From Rathayibacter sp. SW19 (GTDB taxonomy: Bacteria; Actinomycetota; Actinomycetes; Actinomycetales; Microbacteriaceae): a stretch of DNA of 64,000 nt. Shown one piece after another: positions 34,350 to 43,346 of the stretch (the stretch's first letter is position 1; each line of letters starts with the position of its first letter). The stretch is from NCBI RefSeq assembly GCF_030866825.1, contig NZ_CP133020.1:3162001-3226000 (forward strand). The letters are read 5' to 3'. A program made the position numbers and the translations under genes. The notes beneath the pieces are model-generated. The model was not told the origin of the DNA and ran no database searches. It saw nothing but the letters and a program-made list of their open reading frames with translations.

Positions 34350-35090
34350 CTAGTCGGCCCGGCCGGCTATCGTCGCCGCCACGACGACGAATTCACGCCC
34401 AGGTCGATCGGGCGCATCGCGCACCTCGACCACGCGAAATTCGGATGCCTGCAGGCTGCCAGTGATCTCTTCTCGATCCCGGAATCGCAGAGTCGAGCGC
34501 GAGGTGACGACGGCGCCATCCGACTCGAAGGTCGTCTCGCCACCGAACGTCACCAACGGTCCGTCAACTGCAGTGACCTGGTCCCAGGATTCAACGACTC
34601 CGATACCGGGGATGTCCACGCGCACGAATGACTTCGCACGCGTCCAGTCTTCCCAGGCTCTGCGTGCAGGATCGCGGGCTTCGAAGATGAGCCGTCCGGC
34701 TGGTCGTAGCGCTTCGAGGATGCCCTGAAGCGTGGCCATCCAGGCTTCGTCGGTCAAGAAGACCTGAGCCACATTCGCCGTCATCACGGCGAGATCCACG
34801 TGAAGGCGTGGCAGCGTTGTCGCGTCGCCCCGGATCCAGCGCACTCGTTCTGCGCCAGATTTTGTTCGCGCGACGTCGAGCGATGCGGCCGCGGGATCGA
34901 CGCCGGTCACGTCGAATCCGCGCTGCGCGAGCATGCAGGCGAACGTACCGGTGCCGCATCCGATGTCGAGAACGCTCCGCGCGCCGAACTCGTCGACCAT
35001 CGCCGCATACACATCGAGGTCGCTGCGGTCCGGATCCAATGCGTCGTAGATTTCGGCAAGCCTGGGGTTGTCGACTATCGGGTCGGGCAC
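34350..35090 (-). CDS. Class I SAM-dependent methyltransferase
   Basis: 246 residues with methyltransferase motif I VLDIGCGTGTFACMLA, motif II GVDPAAASLDVA and DLAVMTANVAQVF. The open frame begins at 35192, but GAGGAGG directly before GTG 35090 (PDPIVDNPRLAEIYDALDPDRSDL) sets the start, and this N-terminus is the usual one for the family. The substrate is unknown. A terminator-like hairpin follows. The vapBC module upstream is on the same strand but 40 bases away. Confidence 0.9.
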   Translation of the reverse strand: MPDPIVDNPRLAEIYDALDPDRSDLDVYAAMVDEFGARSVLDIGCGTGTFACMLAQRGFDVTGVDPAAASLDVARTKSGAERVRWIRGDATTLPRLHVDLAVMTANVAQVFLTDEAWMATLQGILEALRPAGRLIFEARDPARRAWEDWTRAKSFVRVDIPGIGVVESWDQVTAVDGPLVTFGGETTFESDGAVVTSRSTLRFRDREEITGSLQASEFRVVEVRDAPDRPGREFVVVAATIAGRAD

Positions 35091-35130
35091 GATCCTCCTC
35101 TGGCTCGCTGTCTGGCTGGCTGTCTGCGTG

Positions 35131-35502
35131 TTAGTCGTCGTGTCCGAATGCCACATCGAGCGCGGCGGCTGCGGCGGCCAGCCGTTTGTCACGCGTCCAG
35201 ATGTTGGCCCCGGGTGTCAGTAGCGTGGAAGCAAGAAGGTGAGCGTCGACCAGGCTGAGGCCCTGGCCGAACAGACGCCGCTGCTGAACGAGCTGCATCA
35301 CCTCCTCGTGAGTCGCAACCGTCGCCGATGGCAACTGAGCAAGGAGTCCGAGCACGTCTCCTCGATCACGCAGGCTTCCAAGAGCCAGTTCACCGATGAC
35401 CATCGGATGCCCGAGAACCTGGGTCCGCTTCAGCAATTCGAGGAGCATCGGCTCCGCGTGGTGCAGGTGGTCGATCCAGACCGCCGTATCGACCAATATC
35501 AT
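35131..35502 (-). CDS. vapC: VapC-type PIN-domain toxin
   Basis: 123-residue Mg-dependent ribonuclease toxin. The PIN acidic residues are all present: Asp5 (LVDTAVWI), Glu38 (VIGELALG), Asp86 (LSLVDAHLL) and Asp105 (WTRDKRL). It follows vapB after 3 bases. VapC toxins cleave tRNA or rRNA; which target cannot be told. The module looks intact and active. Confidence 0.95.
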   Translation of the reverse strand: MILVDTAVWIDHLHHAEPMLLELLKRTQVLGHPMVIGELALGSLRDRGDVLGLLAQLPSATVATHEEVMQLVQQRRLFGQGLSLVDAHLLASTLLTPGANIWTRDKRLAAAAAALDVAFGHDD

Positions 35503-35505
35503 CGA

Positions 35506-35697
35506 CTATGCAACGCGCCGTCGCGGCGCGGCGGACGCCTGCGGGTCGCTGCCACCGAGCAACGCCAAGCGTCGAGCGCTCTCTCGCTCGACCAACGCTT
35601 CAAAGGCCAGTCGCACGAGCACCGAAGTCTCCGCGCGACCGGTGAGCTCAGCCGCCTTTGCGACCACGTCGTCATCGAGTGTCACCGTCGTTCGCAT
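35506..35697 (-). CDS. vapB: VapB-type antitoxin
   Basis: 63 residues with an N-terminal ribbon-helix-helix motif (MRTTVTLDDDVVAKAAELTG) and a basic tail that wraps the toxin. A perfect AGGAGG (35704-35709) lies 6 bases before the ATG. Just upstream is a palindrome that looks like its operator. Confidence 0.93.
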   Translation of the reverse strand: MRTTVTLDDDVVAKAAELTGRAETSVLVRLAFEALVERESARRLALLGGSDPQASAAPRRRVA

Positions 35698-35709
35698 GAT
35701 TGACCTCCT

Positions 35710-35735
35710 GCATCAAAGATATCATCAATTGATGC
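35710..35735. promoter_or_regulatory. Candidate VapBC operator
   Basis: A 26-base imperfect palindrome with ends GCATCAA and TTGATGC, containing the perfect inner palindromes CATCAATTGATG and GATATC. It touches the vapB ribosome site, so binding of the VapBC complex would block both transcription and access to the site. It is markedly AT-rich against its surroundings. Confidence 0.7.
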
Positions 35736-35816
35736 GCAATTTCATGCAACGCTATTCAGTGCCGCTACCGCCGATCGTCCAGCATGGTTCACGCATCACT
35801 GTCGTGGCTGCCTCAA

Positions 35817-36779
35817 TCACATCGTGGCCGCGCTACCTTCCAACCCTCTCAAGAAGGCGACCTGAATCGCCGCAGCCCGATCGAAAACCGCGCTCGGGTA
35901 GCGCAGCATCCCGAAATGGCCACCGTCGACCTCGTGCAATTCTTTGCGTCCGGCGAGCAGCTCGAAGGTGCGCCGCGCGGCGAAGGCGCTCGCGCCCGGC
36001 ATGTCGTCGCCCGCACCGAGGATCGTGCAGGTTGCTGCTCGCACGTGTGCAGCCCAGATCATCGGATGCCACGTGTCCCGTCGCGGCGCCGTCAACACAA
36101 CGCGATTCTCCCACCCCGTGCCCGGCCTGAGGCCGTACTCGGTGAACCAGTCGAACGCGCTCGCGACCGGAAGCGCGGCGGACTCAGACTCGGGGTGGAC
36201 CGATACGACGGGCATCGGGCCACGCCACTCGGGGGCGGATGCGCGCGGGTCGCCCACCAGCATCCGCTCGCGCATGCGCGCGTAGAGCTCGCCGTCTGGA
36301 TCATCGGGTTGCACGTCTCGCCCGCACGCCGGCGCAATCAGCAGCAGTGCGGTGACGCGGGCATCGACGGCGGCAACGCCCAGTGCAACACCGCCGCTGA
36401 ACGAGTCGCCCCACAGGGCCAGCCGGTCTTCGCGAACGCCGGGCAGCGGCGCAACCAGGTCGAGGGCGTCGCGGTATCCGCGCGCCTGGATCCACGTGTT
36501 GACCTCACCGCGCGGCTCACCGCCGCTCTGGCCGAACCCGCGGTGATCGTACAGGAACGTGCCGAATCCGGCGTCCGCGAATGCGGCCGCGTACCGGTCG
36601 GCGGTCATCCCGCGCGCGGTCGCGGAGAAACCGTGGGCCATCACAATTGTCGGCACCGGATGCCCGCCGGCCGGCAGAGTCAGGCGACCTCGAAGCGTGG
36701 CGCCCTCCGACGCGAACTCGAGCTCTCCGGCTGCTGCAGCGGGTTGCGGCGCGGAACGCGCGGGCTCAGCCGTCGGCAT
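35817..36779 (-). CDS. Alpha/beta hydrolase
   Basis: 320-residue serine hydrolase. Nucleophile Ser126 lies in ALWGDSFSGG, the oxyanion loop is MAHGFSATARG, and the catalytic His is probably in HEVDGGHFGML near the end. The N-terminal SEGATLRGRLTLPAGGHPVPTIVM and YDHRGFGQSGG match the dienelactone hydrolase/YcjY-like branch. The gene overlaps the dodecin stop by about 14 bases and is likely co-transcribed. The substrate is unknown. Confidence 0.9.
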   Translation of the reverse strand: MPTAEPARSAPQPAAAAGELEFASEGATLRGRLTLPAGGHPVPTIVMAHGFSATARGMTADRYAAAFADAGFGTFLYDHRGFGQSGGEPRGEVNTWIQARGYRDALDLVAPLPGVREDRLALWGDSFSGGVALGVAAVDARVTALLLIAPACGRDVQPDDPDGELYARMRERMLVGDPRASAPEWRGPMPVVSVHPESESAALPVASAFDWFTEYGLRPGTGWENRVVLTAPRRDTWHPMIWAAHVRAATCTILGAGDDMPGASAFAARRTFELLAGRKELHEVDGGHFGMLRYPSAVFDRAAAIQVAFLRGLEGSAATM

Positions 36780-36984
36780 CCTCGAGTTTGAAGCCGACCT
36801 TCAAGGTGACCTGAAAGTGCGCGACCGTGCCGCCTTCGACTTCGCCGCGGGTCGAGACGACTTCGAACCAGTCGATGCCGCGAAGCGTCTGCGACGCCCG
36901 GGCGAGCCCGTTCTTGATGGCTTGGTCGACACCGTCCGGTGACGTGCCGACGATCTCGGTGACGCGATAGGTGTGGTTGCTCAT
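36766..36984 (-). CDS. Dodecin (flavin-storage protein)
   Basis: 72-residue dodecin. MSNHTYRVTEIVGTSPDGVD and IKNGLARASQTLRGIDWFEV are the family signature, with Trp39 stacking on flavin, and GEVEGGTVAHFQVTLKVGFKLE completes the small beta sheet. Twelve subunits form a hollow sphere that stores flavins or CoA. ATG 36984 has GGAGG upstream; the open frame from 37149 is longer but non-coding in character. The 324 bases upstream (36985-37308) hold no gene, only the inverted repeat at 37180-37227. Confidence 0.94.
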   Translation of the reverse strand: MSNHTYRVTEIVGTSPDGVDQAIKNGLARASQTLRGIDWFEVVSTRGEVEGGTVAHFQVTLKVGFKLEDADG

Positions 36985-37179
36985 GCTCGTGAACCTCCGT
37001 GTGCTTAACATGCGTGGGGCCATGCCTGCGAGGGCCCGCGCCTGCGCACAGTCGGCGCACGTGACTTGTCCCCGTGAATCGACCCTACTCGTCCGGCATG
37101 CGCAGCGACCGGCCAAAATCGGCCGTCGACAGCTACCCGGCCGTCGCAAGCCGTCGCGGGCCGCCTCAGGCCGGCAAGT

Positions 37180-37227
37180 GGTGCGCGAAGTGTCGTTCGC
37201 CCAGATGACAACGACACCTTGCGCACC
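37180..37227. repeat. Inverted repeat, family C copy 1
   Basis: 18-base arms GGTGCGCGAAGTGTCGTT and AACGACACCTTGCGCACC with two mismatches around a 12-base loop. The arms share GTGCGCGAA and GTCG with the element at 38291-38344, which also has a 12-base loop. Lies between the Nei stop and the dodecin start. Confidence 0.75.
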
Positions 37228-37308
37228 AGAAACTCAGAGAGCGGCCCGATCCGGGGGCGGCCGGCCCGGACCTGCGCGCCGCGGACCCCAGGATGCGGTC
37301 GGCGATCG

Positions 37309-38172
37309 TCAGAGCACGGTTCCGCCGGTCTGGCACTCGGGGCAGTATTGCGCCGACGTGCCCGAGAACGTGAAGTCACGAATCGTGCCGGCGCAGCCGG
37401 GGCACGGTTCGCCGGCGCGCCCGTGCACCTTCATCGCCGCGACCTTCGCAGCTTTCAGCTGATCGATGGGGACGCCGCGCCGGGCGTCAACCGCTTCGCG
37501 CAGTTCCCGAATCATCGCGTCATACAGTCCATCACGCTCGTCGAGCGACAGTGTCGCCGCGTGGATGGCCGGCGAGAGCCGTGCGCGGAACAGGATCTCG
37601 TCCGAGTACGCGTTGCCGATGCCTGCAAACGATTCCTGCTCCTGCAGCACAGCCTTGAGCTTCTTACGCCGCCCGATGATCGGGTGATCGAATTGTTCAC
37701 GGGTGAAGCCCGGATCGATCGGATCGGGGCCGAGCCGCGCGATCGCGGGAACATCGCTCGGGTTGCCGACGATCCAGATGCCGACGCTGCGAAACTGGCC
37801 ACCATCGGTGATGTCGAAACCGCTGTCGTCGTCGAAGCTGACCCGGCCGACCGCGGGCGCCGATGACGGCTCGGCGGGCAGGTGGGGTTCCCGCGCCATC
37901 CGGTCGTACCAGGCCAACCAACCGTGCCGCCCGAAGCTCACGACCAGGTGCGATGCGCGCCCGCCATCACCGTCGGCAACCTCGAGCTCTACATCGACAT
38001 ATTTGCCGTGCCGTCGAACGGCGCGCACGCGAGCGGCCGTCGCAGTGGTGGGCGACGTCGACCTCGACTTGTACGACGGGAAATCCACAACGTCGAATTC
38101 GCGGATGGTATGGCCGATTGTGCGCATCGCAACGAACTCGACAAGCGCCTGCACCTCAGGGGACTCCGGCAT
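37309..38172 (-). CDS. Fpg/Nei-family DNA glycosylase
   Basis: Base-excision repair enzyme of 287 residues, bifunctional glycosylase/lyase. The catalytic N-terminal Pro2-Glu3 (after Met removal) is present in MPESPEVQAL, the helix-two-turn-helix is EQESFAGIGNAYSDEILFRARLSP, and the C-terminal zinc finger is CPGCAG...YCPEC. The frame is open to 38289, but the family requires PE right after Met, which fixes the start at 38172. Closest to actinobacterial Nei2-type enzymes, which remove oxidised pyrimidines; exact specificity not decidable. Confidence 0.93.
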   Translation of the reverse strand: MPESPEVQALVEFVAMRTIGHTIREFDVVDFPSYKSRSTSPTTATAARVRAVRRHGKYVDVELEVADGDGGRASHLVVSFGRHGWLAWYDRMAREPHLPAEPSSAPAVGRVSFDDDSGFDITDGGQFRSVGIWIVGNPSDVPAIARLGPDPIDPGFTREQFDHPIIGRRKKLKAVLQEQESFAGIGNAYSDEILFRARLSPAIHAATLSLDERDGLYDAMIRELREAVDARRGVPIDQLKAAKVAAMKVHGRAGEPCPGCAGTIRDFTFSGTSAQYCPECQTGGTVL

Positions 38173-38290
38173 GTCTCGATCCTCGCACGCGGCCCCCCTC
38201 CAGTTCGAGTGGCCCGGTCGTATCCACTCGCGCGTAGCCTTTGTCGACCCGTCAGCCGCAATCGGCCGGAGATCCGGTGCGAGCGTCACT

Positions 38291-38344
38291 CATAGTGCGC
38301 GAAACGTCGGAATGACTCGGCAATCCGACATTTCGCGCACTATG
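38291..38344. repeat. Inverted repeat, family C copy 2
   Basis: 21-base arms (38291-38311 and 38324-38344) beginning CATAGTGCGCGAAA and ending TTTCGCGCACTATG, with one mismatch and a 12-base loop. It lies in the 316-base stretch between the higA stop and the Nei start, which holds no gene. It may terminate the higBA transcript 145 bases downstream of higA, but has no T run. Confidence 0.8.
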
Positions 38345-38488
38345 AATGGCTGGGCGATCTGGAATTCAGGGAGAAGTCGGGAAACCACTGAGCATTGCCG
38401 ATCACGGCAACGGAAGCGTCAAGTTCATCAAGCACGGTCGGGGTTGTCCCCTCGCGGGCAGAGCCGACACGGTCCGAGCGCCAACCCG

Positions 38489-38791
38489 TCATGCGACCTT
38501 CAATGGCGTGATCGCGGCGATCTGATCGGCCACGCGATCCTCCGCGAGTTCCAACTCGTACTGCGTCTGCAGGTTGAGCCAGAACTGCGGGTCGACCCCG
38601 AAATACCGTCCCAGTCGCAGTGCGGTGTCGGCTGTGATGGCCCGCTTCCCGTGCACGATCTCATTGATCCGCCGCGGCGGGACGCCGATCGACACGGCGA
38701 GCTTGTTCTGCGTGATGCCGAAGCCTCCGATGAAATCCTCCATTAGGACTTCACCCGGATGGATCGGCGGGTACAGCTTCTCAGACATCAT
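38489..38791 (-). CDS. higA: HigA-family antitoxin
   Basis: 100-residue Xre-type helix-turn-helix antitoxin. PIHPGEVLMEDFIGGFGITQ and NKLAVSIGVPPRRINEIVHG hold the HTH, and ITADTALRLGRYFGVDPQFW is the HigA/VapI family signature. It lies 6 bases after higB, in the toxin-first order typical of higBA. It is expected to bind the toxin and repress the operon. Confidence 0.95.
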   Translation of the reverse strand: MMSEKLYPPIHPGEVLMEDFIGGFGITQNKLAVSIGVPPRRINEIVHGKRAITADTALRLGRYFGVDPQFWLNLQTQYELELAEDRVADQIAAITPLKVA

Positions 38792-38797
38792 CGCTCC

Positions 38798-39079
38798 TCA
38801 GTGGTGGTCGACGATCGCGACGTCTTCGGGCCCGGCGTCGGTCCATCGGACGCAGATCCGCCACTGGTCGTTGATGCGAATACTATGCTGACCGGCCCAT
38901 ACACCCTTGAGCGCTTCCAAGCGGTTGCCGGGCGGAACACGCAACGCCTGCAACGTCGTCGCCGCATCCAGCAGATGCAACTTCCGATTCGCCGTCTTGC
39001 GAATACGCGGATCGAATCGCTTCGCCGGCTCGCGACGCCAGACACGCTCGGTGTCACGGTCCGCGAACGATCTGATCAC
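38798..39079 (-). CDS. higB: HigB-type ribosome-dependent mRNase toxin
   Basis: 93-residue RelE-superfamily toxin. MIRSFADRDTERVWRRE, LLDAATTLQALRVPPGNRLEALKG and QHSIRINDQWRICVRW are the HigB/PemK-like killer signature. The start is GTG 39079. Upstream, two GCGTTAT direct repeats next to a TATGCT -10-like box (39087-39092) could be operator and promoter. It follows ychF by only 33 bases in opposite reading terms but on the same strand. Confidence 0.93.
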   Translation of the reverse strand: MIRSFADRDTERVWRREPAKRFDPRIRKTANRKLHLLDAATTLQALRVPPGNRLEALKGVWAGQHSIRINDQWRICVRWTDAGPEDVAIVDHH

Positions 39080-39112
39080 ACCAACAGCATATAACGCCCT
39101 GCGTCAATAACG

Positions 39113-40186
<1,074 letters not shown>

Positions 40187-40234
40187 GGGGGTCCAGTCTA
40201 CCGGCGGGCCGATTGCCGACCTCGCTGCTCGGCG

Positions 40235-40301
40235 CGCTGCGCCAATTCCGGCAGCGTGTGCCAGTTGAAGTGGCGCACGCAGCGCAGAGTGGCGCACAGC
40301 G
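40235..40301. repeat. Long imperfect hairpin, repeat family B copy 2
   Basis: Outer arms CGCTGCGCCA and TGGCGCACAGCG, inner arms around GTTGAAG. Shares TGGCGCACG, GCAG and AGTGGCGCACAG with the element at 29837-29897. Lies between the methyltransferase stop and the ychF start. Confidence 0.72.
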
Positions 40302-40307
40302 AAACCG

Positions 40308-41054
40308 TTACGGACGACGGTAGCGAAAGCACACCGTGACGTACGGAAACTCGATGAAATCGCGCCCCGCGGTCTGCGGATGCCTGGCAAGCACGGCCGA
40401 AACCGCATCCAGCGTCGCATCCTGCTCGGCGTCCGTCATCAACGCGAAGTAACTGCGCGAGCGGACCAGATCGAGCACCCCTTCGCGCGTGAGCATGCTG
40501 GCCCAGCCGAATTGCGCTGCCTCGGGTTCTGCGAATGGTGCGCCAACCTGTGGAACACCGACGTCATCGGTGAACTGGTCACCGTCGGCGTGCATGGCCA
40601 CGCCGAGTTCGCGCATCCACTCGACGCGCTCGTCGCGCAGATTCCAGATCAGGCCGAGGGTTCCGCCGGGCCGCAGCGCCCGTGCGACCTCTGCGGTCGC
40701 CGCAGGCGCATCGACCCAGTGCCAGGATTGTGCGAACGTGACAGCGTCAACGGATGCGTCCTCAAGCGGGAGCTGCTCGGCCGAGCCCAGACGGGCATCC
40801 GTCGTGGGAAGGGCACGACGCAACTCGTCGAGCATGTGCGGCGACGGGTCGACTGCGACCAGCTGGCGGCCGGGCCGCTCGAGCAGCCGCGTGAACTTGC
40901 CGGTGCCCGCGCCGACGTCGGCAACGCGGGCGGCATCCGCTGGCACGAGCCAGTCGACTGCCTCCTGCGGATACCCGGGGCGCGATTCCTCGTACACGCC
41001 CGCCACGGAATCGAACGATGCCGCGCGCCTGGACTTGTCGGTTCGCTCCGCCAT
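40308..41054 (-). CDS. Class I SAM-dependent methyltransferase
   Basis: 248 residues. Motif I is RVADVGAGTGKFTRLL, with VAVDPSPHML (motif II) and TFAQSWHWVDAPAATAEVARALRPGGTLGLIWN (motifs III-IV), the pattern of the UbiE/Methyltransf_11 family. SFDSVAGVYEESRPGYPQEAVDWL at the start is the usual N-terminus of this subgroup. The substrate is unknown. Divergent from the exonuclease gene at 41152. Confidence 0.92.
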   Translation of the reverse strand: MAERTDKSRRAASFDSVAGVYEESRPGYPQEAVDWLVPADAARVADVGAGTGKFTRLLERPGRQLVAVDPSPHMLDELRRALPTTDARLGSAEQLPLEDASVDAVTFAQSWHWVDAPAATAEVARALRPGGTLGLIWNLRDERVEWMRELGVAMHADGDQFTDDVGVPQVGAPFAEPEAAQFGWASMLTREGVLDLVRSRSYFALMTDAEQDATLDAVSAVLARHPQTAGRDFIEFPYVTVCFRYRRP

Positions 41055-41151
41055 GTTTCCAGGCTAGCGCCGGCGACGGAACGCAGCAGCGGGTCTGTGG
41101 AACGCCGCACGCGGTCAGCACCGTGACGGTGCGACGTGAGAACATGGACCC

Positions 41152-41736
41152 GTGCCCCTGGACTTCACCGCAATCGACTTCGAAACCGCGAACTCCAGCA
41201 GCGCATCGGCGTGTTCCGTGGGGCTGGTGAAGGTGCGCGACGGCAAGGCCGTCGACCGGGTCGGTTGGCTGATCCAGCCACCGGCAGGCCACGATGAGTT
41301 CCTCGAATGGAACACGCGCATCCACGGCATCCGTTCCGAGGACGTGCTCGGTGCCGTCGGCTGGCGCGAACAGCTGCCCGAACTTGTCGCATTCGCCGAC
41401 GGCGACATCCTTGTGGCGCACAACGCCGGATTCGACATGGGCGTGATCCGCGGTGCGTGCGCGGCGACGGCACTGCCATGCCCGAGTTTCGACTATCTGT
41501 GCAGCCTGCAGGTCGCGCGCAGGACCTACCATTTGGACTCCTACCGCCTGCCCGTCGCTGCGATGGCAGCGGGGTTTGAAGACTTCCATCACCACGACGC
41601 TCTCGCCGACTCGGAAGCGTGCGCGGCGATCATGGTGCATGCGGCCAAGCGGCATGGCGCCGAATCGATGGCTCAGTTGGCGGATGCCGTGGCCGTGCAC
41701 CTCGGGCACATCGGTGCCATCGCCGACGCTGCCTGA
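41152..41736 (+). CDS. 3'-5' exonuclease, DnaQ-like DEDDh family
   Basis: 194 residues from GTG 41152. Exo I is FTAIDFETAN, Exo II is VAHNAGFDMGVIR, Exo III is HHHDALADSEACA with the DEDDh His and Asp. The size and the motif set fit stand-alone actinobacterial exonucleases related to the polymerase III epsilon subunit. A role in repair or RNA turnover is likely, but the true substrate is unknown. It is followed 91 bases later by rmuC on the same strand. Confidence 0.9.
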   Translation: MPLDFTAIDFETANSSSASACSVGLVKVRDGKAVDRVGWLIQPPAGHDEFLEWNTRIHGIRSEDVLGAVGWREQLPELVAFADGDILVAHNAGFDMGVIRGACAATALPCPSFDYLCSLQVARRTYHLDSYRLPVAAMAAGFEDFHHHDALADSEACAAIMVHAAKRHGAESMAQLADAVAVHLGHIGAIADAA

Positions 41737-41827
41737 GCGCCGACGCTGCCTGAGCGCCGCCGCGCGACGCGCAGCATACGACGTGGCACCACCACGCAGT
41801 GTCAGCGGTCGCTGACAGACTATCGAC

Positions 41828-43147
41828 ATGGACCCGGTACTCGCCTTGATCATCGGCCTTCTGGTCGGCGCCGCTCTCGGTGCGCTCGTCACCGCCCTGC
41901 TCGCGCGCCGCAGGGCGAGCACCGACCCGCAGTTGAATCCGGCGGTTCTCGAGGCACAACATCAGGTGGCTCTGGCGGATGCCCGCGGTGCAGCCGCATC
42001 CGCCGCCGGCCAGCTGGCGGCCGAACTCTCGGCTGCCCAGGCGACGACGCGCGCGCTGCGCGAGCAAGTCACCGGGTTGCAGGAGCAGAACCGTCAGCAG
42101 ATCGAACGGCAACGCCTGGATGAAGACGCCCGGCGGGAACGCGACCGCGCTGAGAGCAAAGTACTTCAGGCGCTCACCCCGGTGCAGGAGAGCCTGCGCA
42201 CAATGCAGAACACGGTCACCGAACTCGAATCCCAGCGCAGCCGTCAGCACGGTGAGCTGAGCCAGCAGTTGAAGTCGGCGACCGAATCGGAGGAGCGCCT
42301 GCGCAGCACGGCCGAAACGCTCGCATCCGCGTTGAAAAGCAACAGCACGCGCGGGGTCTGGGGCGAGACCCAGCTGCGCAACGTGGTGGCGGCGGCCGGG
42401 TTGATCGAACGGGTGGACTTCGACCTGCAATCGAGCATCAACTCCGATGCCGGTGCCGGGCGCCCCGACATGGTCGTGCATCTGCCCGGCGGCAAGAATA
42501 TTGCCGTCGACGCGAAGGTGCCCTTCAACTCGTACCTGGAAGCCAGCCAGATCCCGGCAACCGCCACCGGTGAAGAGGGCGCGAAACGCGAACAGTTGCT
42601 GAACGCGCACGTGAAGGCGTTGCGTTCGCACATCGACGCGCTCGCCGGAAAGGCGTACTGGAACGGCCTGGATGCTTCGCCCGAGTTGGTGATCGCCTTC
42701 ATCCCGAGCGAATCGCTGGTTTCCAGTGCGCTGGAGGCCGATCCGGCCATCATGGACTACGCGTTCGGCAAACGGGTCGCACTGGCCTCCCCGGTCACAC
42801 TGTGGTCGGTGTTGAAGACAGTCGCGTTCAGCTGGCAACAAGACGTGCTCACCGAAGACGCGAAGACCCTGTTCGATGTCGGCCGCGAACTCTATGCGCG
42901 CCTGTCGAAGCTGTCTGAACACGTGGAAAAGCTGGGCAGATCGATTGAGCGAAGCGTCAAAGACTACAACGCGTTCGTCGGCTCGCTGGAACGCCAAGTG
43001 CTGCCGAGCGCGCGCAAGCTGGGCGTGTTGGACGAGTCAAAGGTGCTCGGATCCCTGCCCGGCATCGAGGAGGCACCGCGCGAGCTCACTGCATTCGAAC
43101 TGACGACGACACCCGAGGATGGCCCGGCAAGCACGACCAACAAATAG
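41828..43147 (+). CDS. rmuC: DNA recombination protein RmuC
   Basis: 439-residue RmuC-family protein. One N-terminal membrane anchor (VLALIIGLLVGAALGALVTALLA), then a long Gln/Glu/Ala-rich coiled coil (about 40-175), then the RmuC nuclease-like core: NSTRGVWGETQLRNVVAAAGL, GRPDMVVHLPGGKNIAVDAKVPFNSYLEA (PD-(D/E)xK-type) and SPVTLWSVLKTVAFSWQQ. RmuC limits inversions at short inverted repeats in E. coli, which is of interest in a genome rich in palindromes. The tail (TTTPEDGPASTTNK) is disordered. Confidence 0.95.
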   Translation: MDPVLALIIGLLVGAALGALVTALLARRRASTDPQLNPAVLEAQHQVALADARGAAASAAGQLAAELSAAQATTRALREQVTGLQEQNRQQIERQRLDEDARRERDRAESKVLQALTPVQESLRTMQNTVTELESQRSRQHGELSQQLKSATESEERLRSTAETLASALKSNSTRGVWGETQLRNVVAAAGLIERVDFDLQSSINSDAGAGRPDMVVHLPGGKNIAVDAKVPFNSYLEASQIPATATGEEGAKREQLLNAHVKALRSHIDALAGKAYWNGLDASPELVIAFIPSESLVSSALEADPAIMDYAFGKRVALASPVTLWSVLKTVAFSWQQDVLTEDAKTLFDVGRELYARLSKLSEHVEKLGRSIERSVKDYNAFVGSLERQVLPSARKLGVLDESKVLGSLPGIEEAPRELTAFELTTTPEDGPASTTNK

Positions 43148-43346
43148 AGCCTTTGGACGACGTCCTACGTGTTGAGGTCACGTTTCACGGTGTCAATTCG
43201 GGGCCCGATGAGAACGCGCTGTCATCCGGCAAGCACACGCGACGGGGATCAATGTCCTCGTCAACGTTGCCTCCAGCTGTTGATGTCGCGACGTCTGAAG
43301 TTTGATGTTGATCTACGGGCTACCCCTGCGTAGCGCAGCCGATGCG

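Noticed and set aside
34371..35460. Possible CRISPR array
   Set aside because: No region of the window shows regularly spaced identical repeats with unique spacers; the tandem repeats at 47517, 58635 and 62793 have no spacers.
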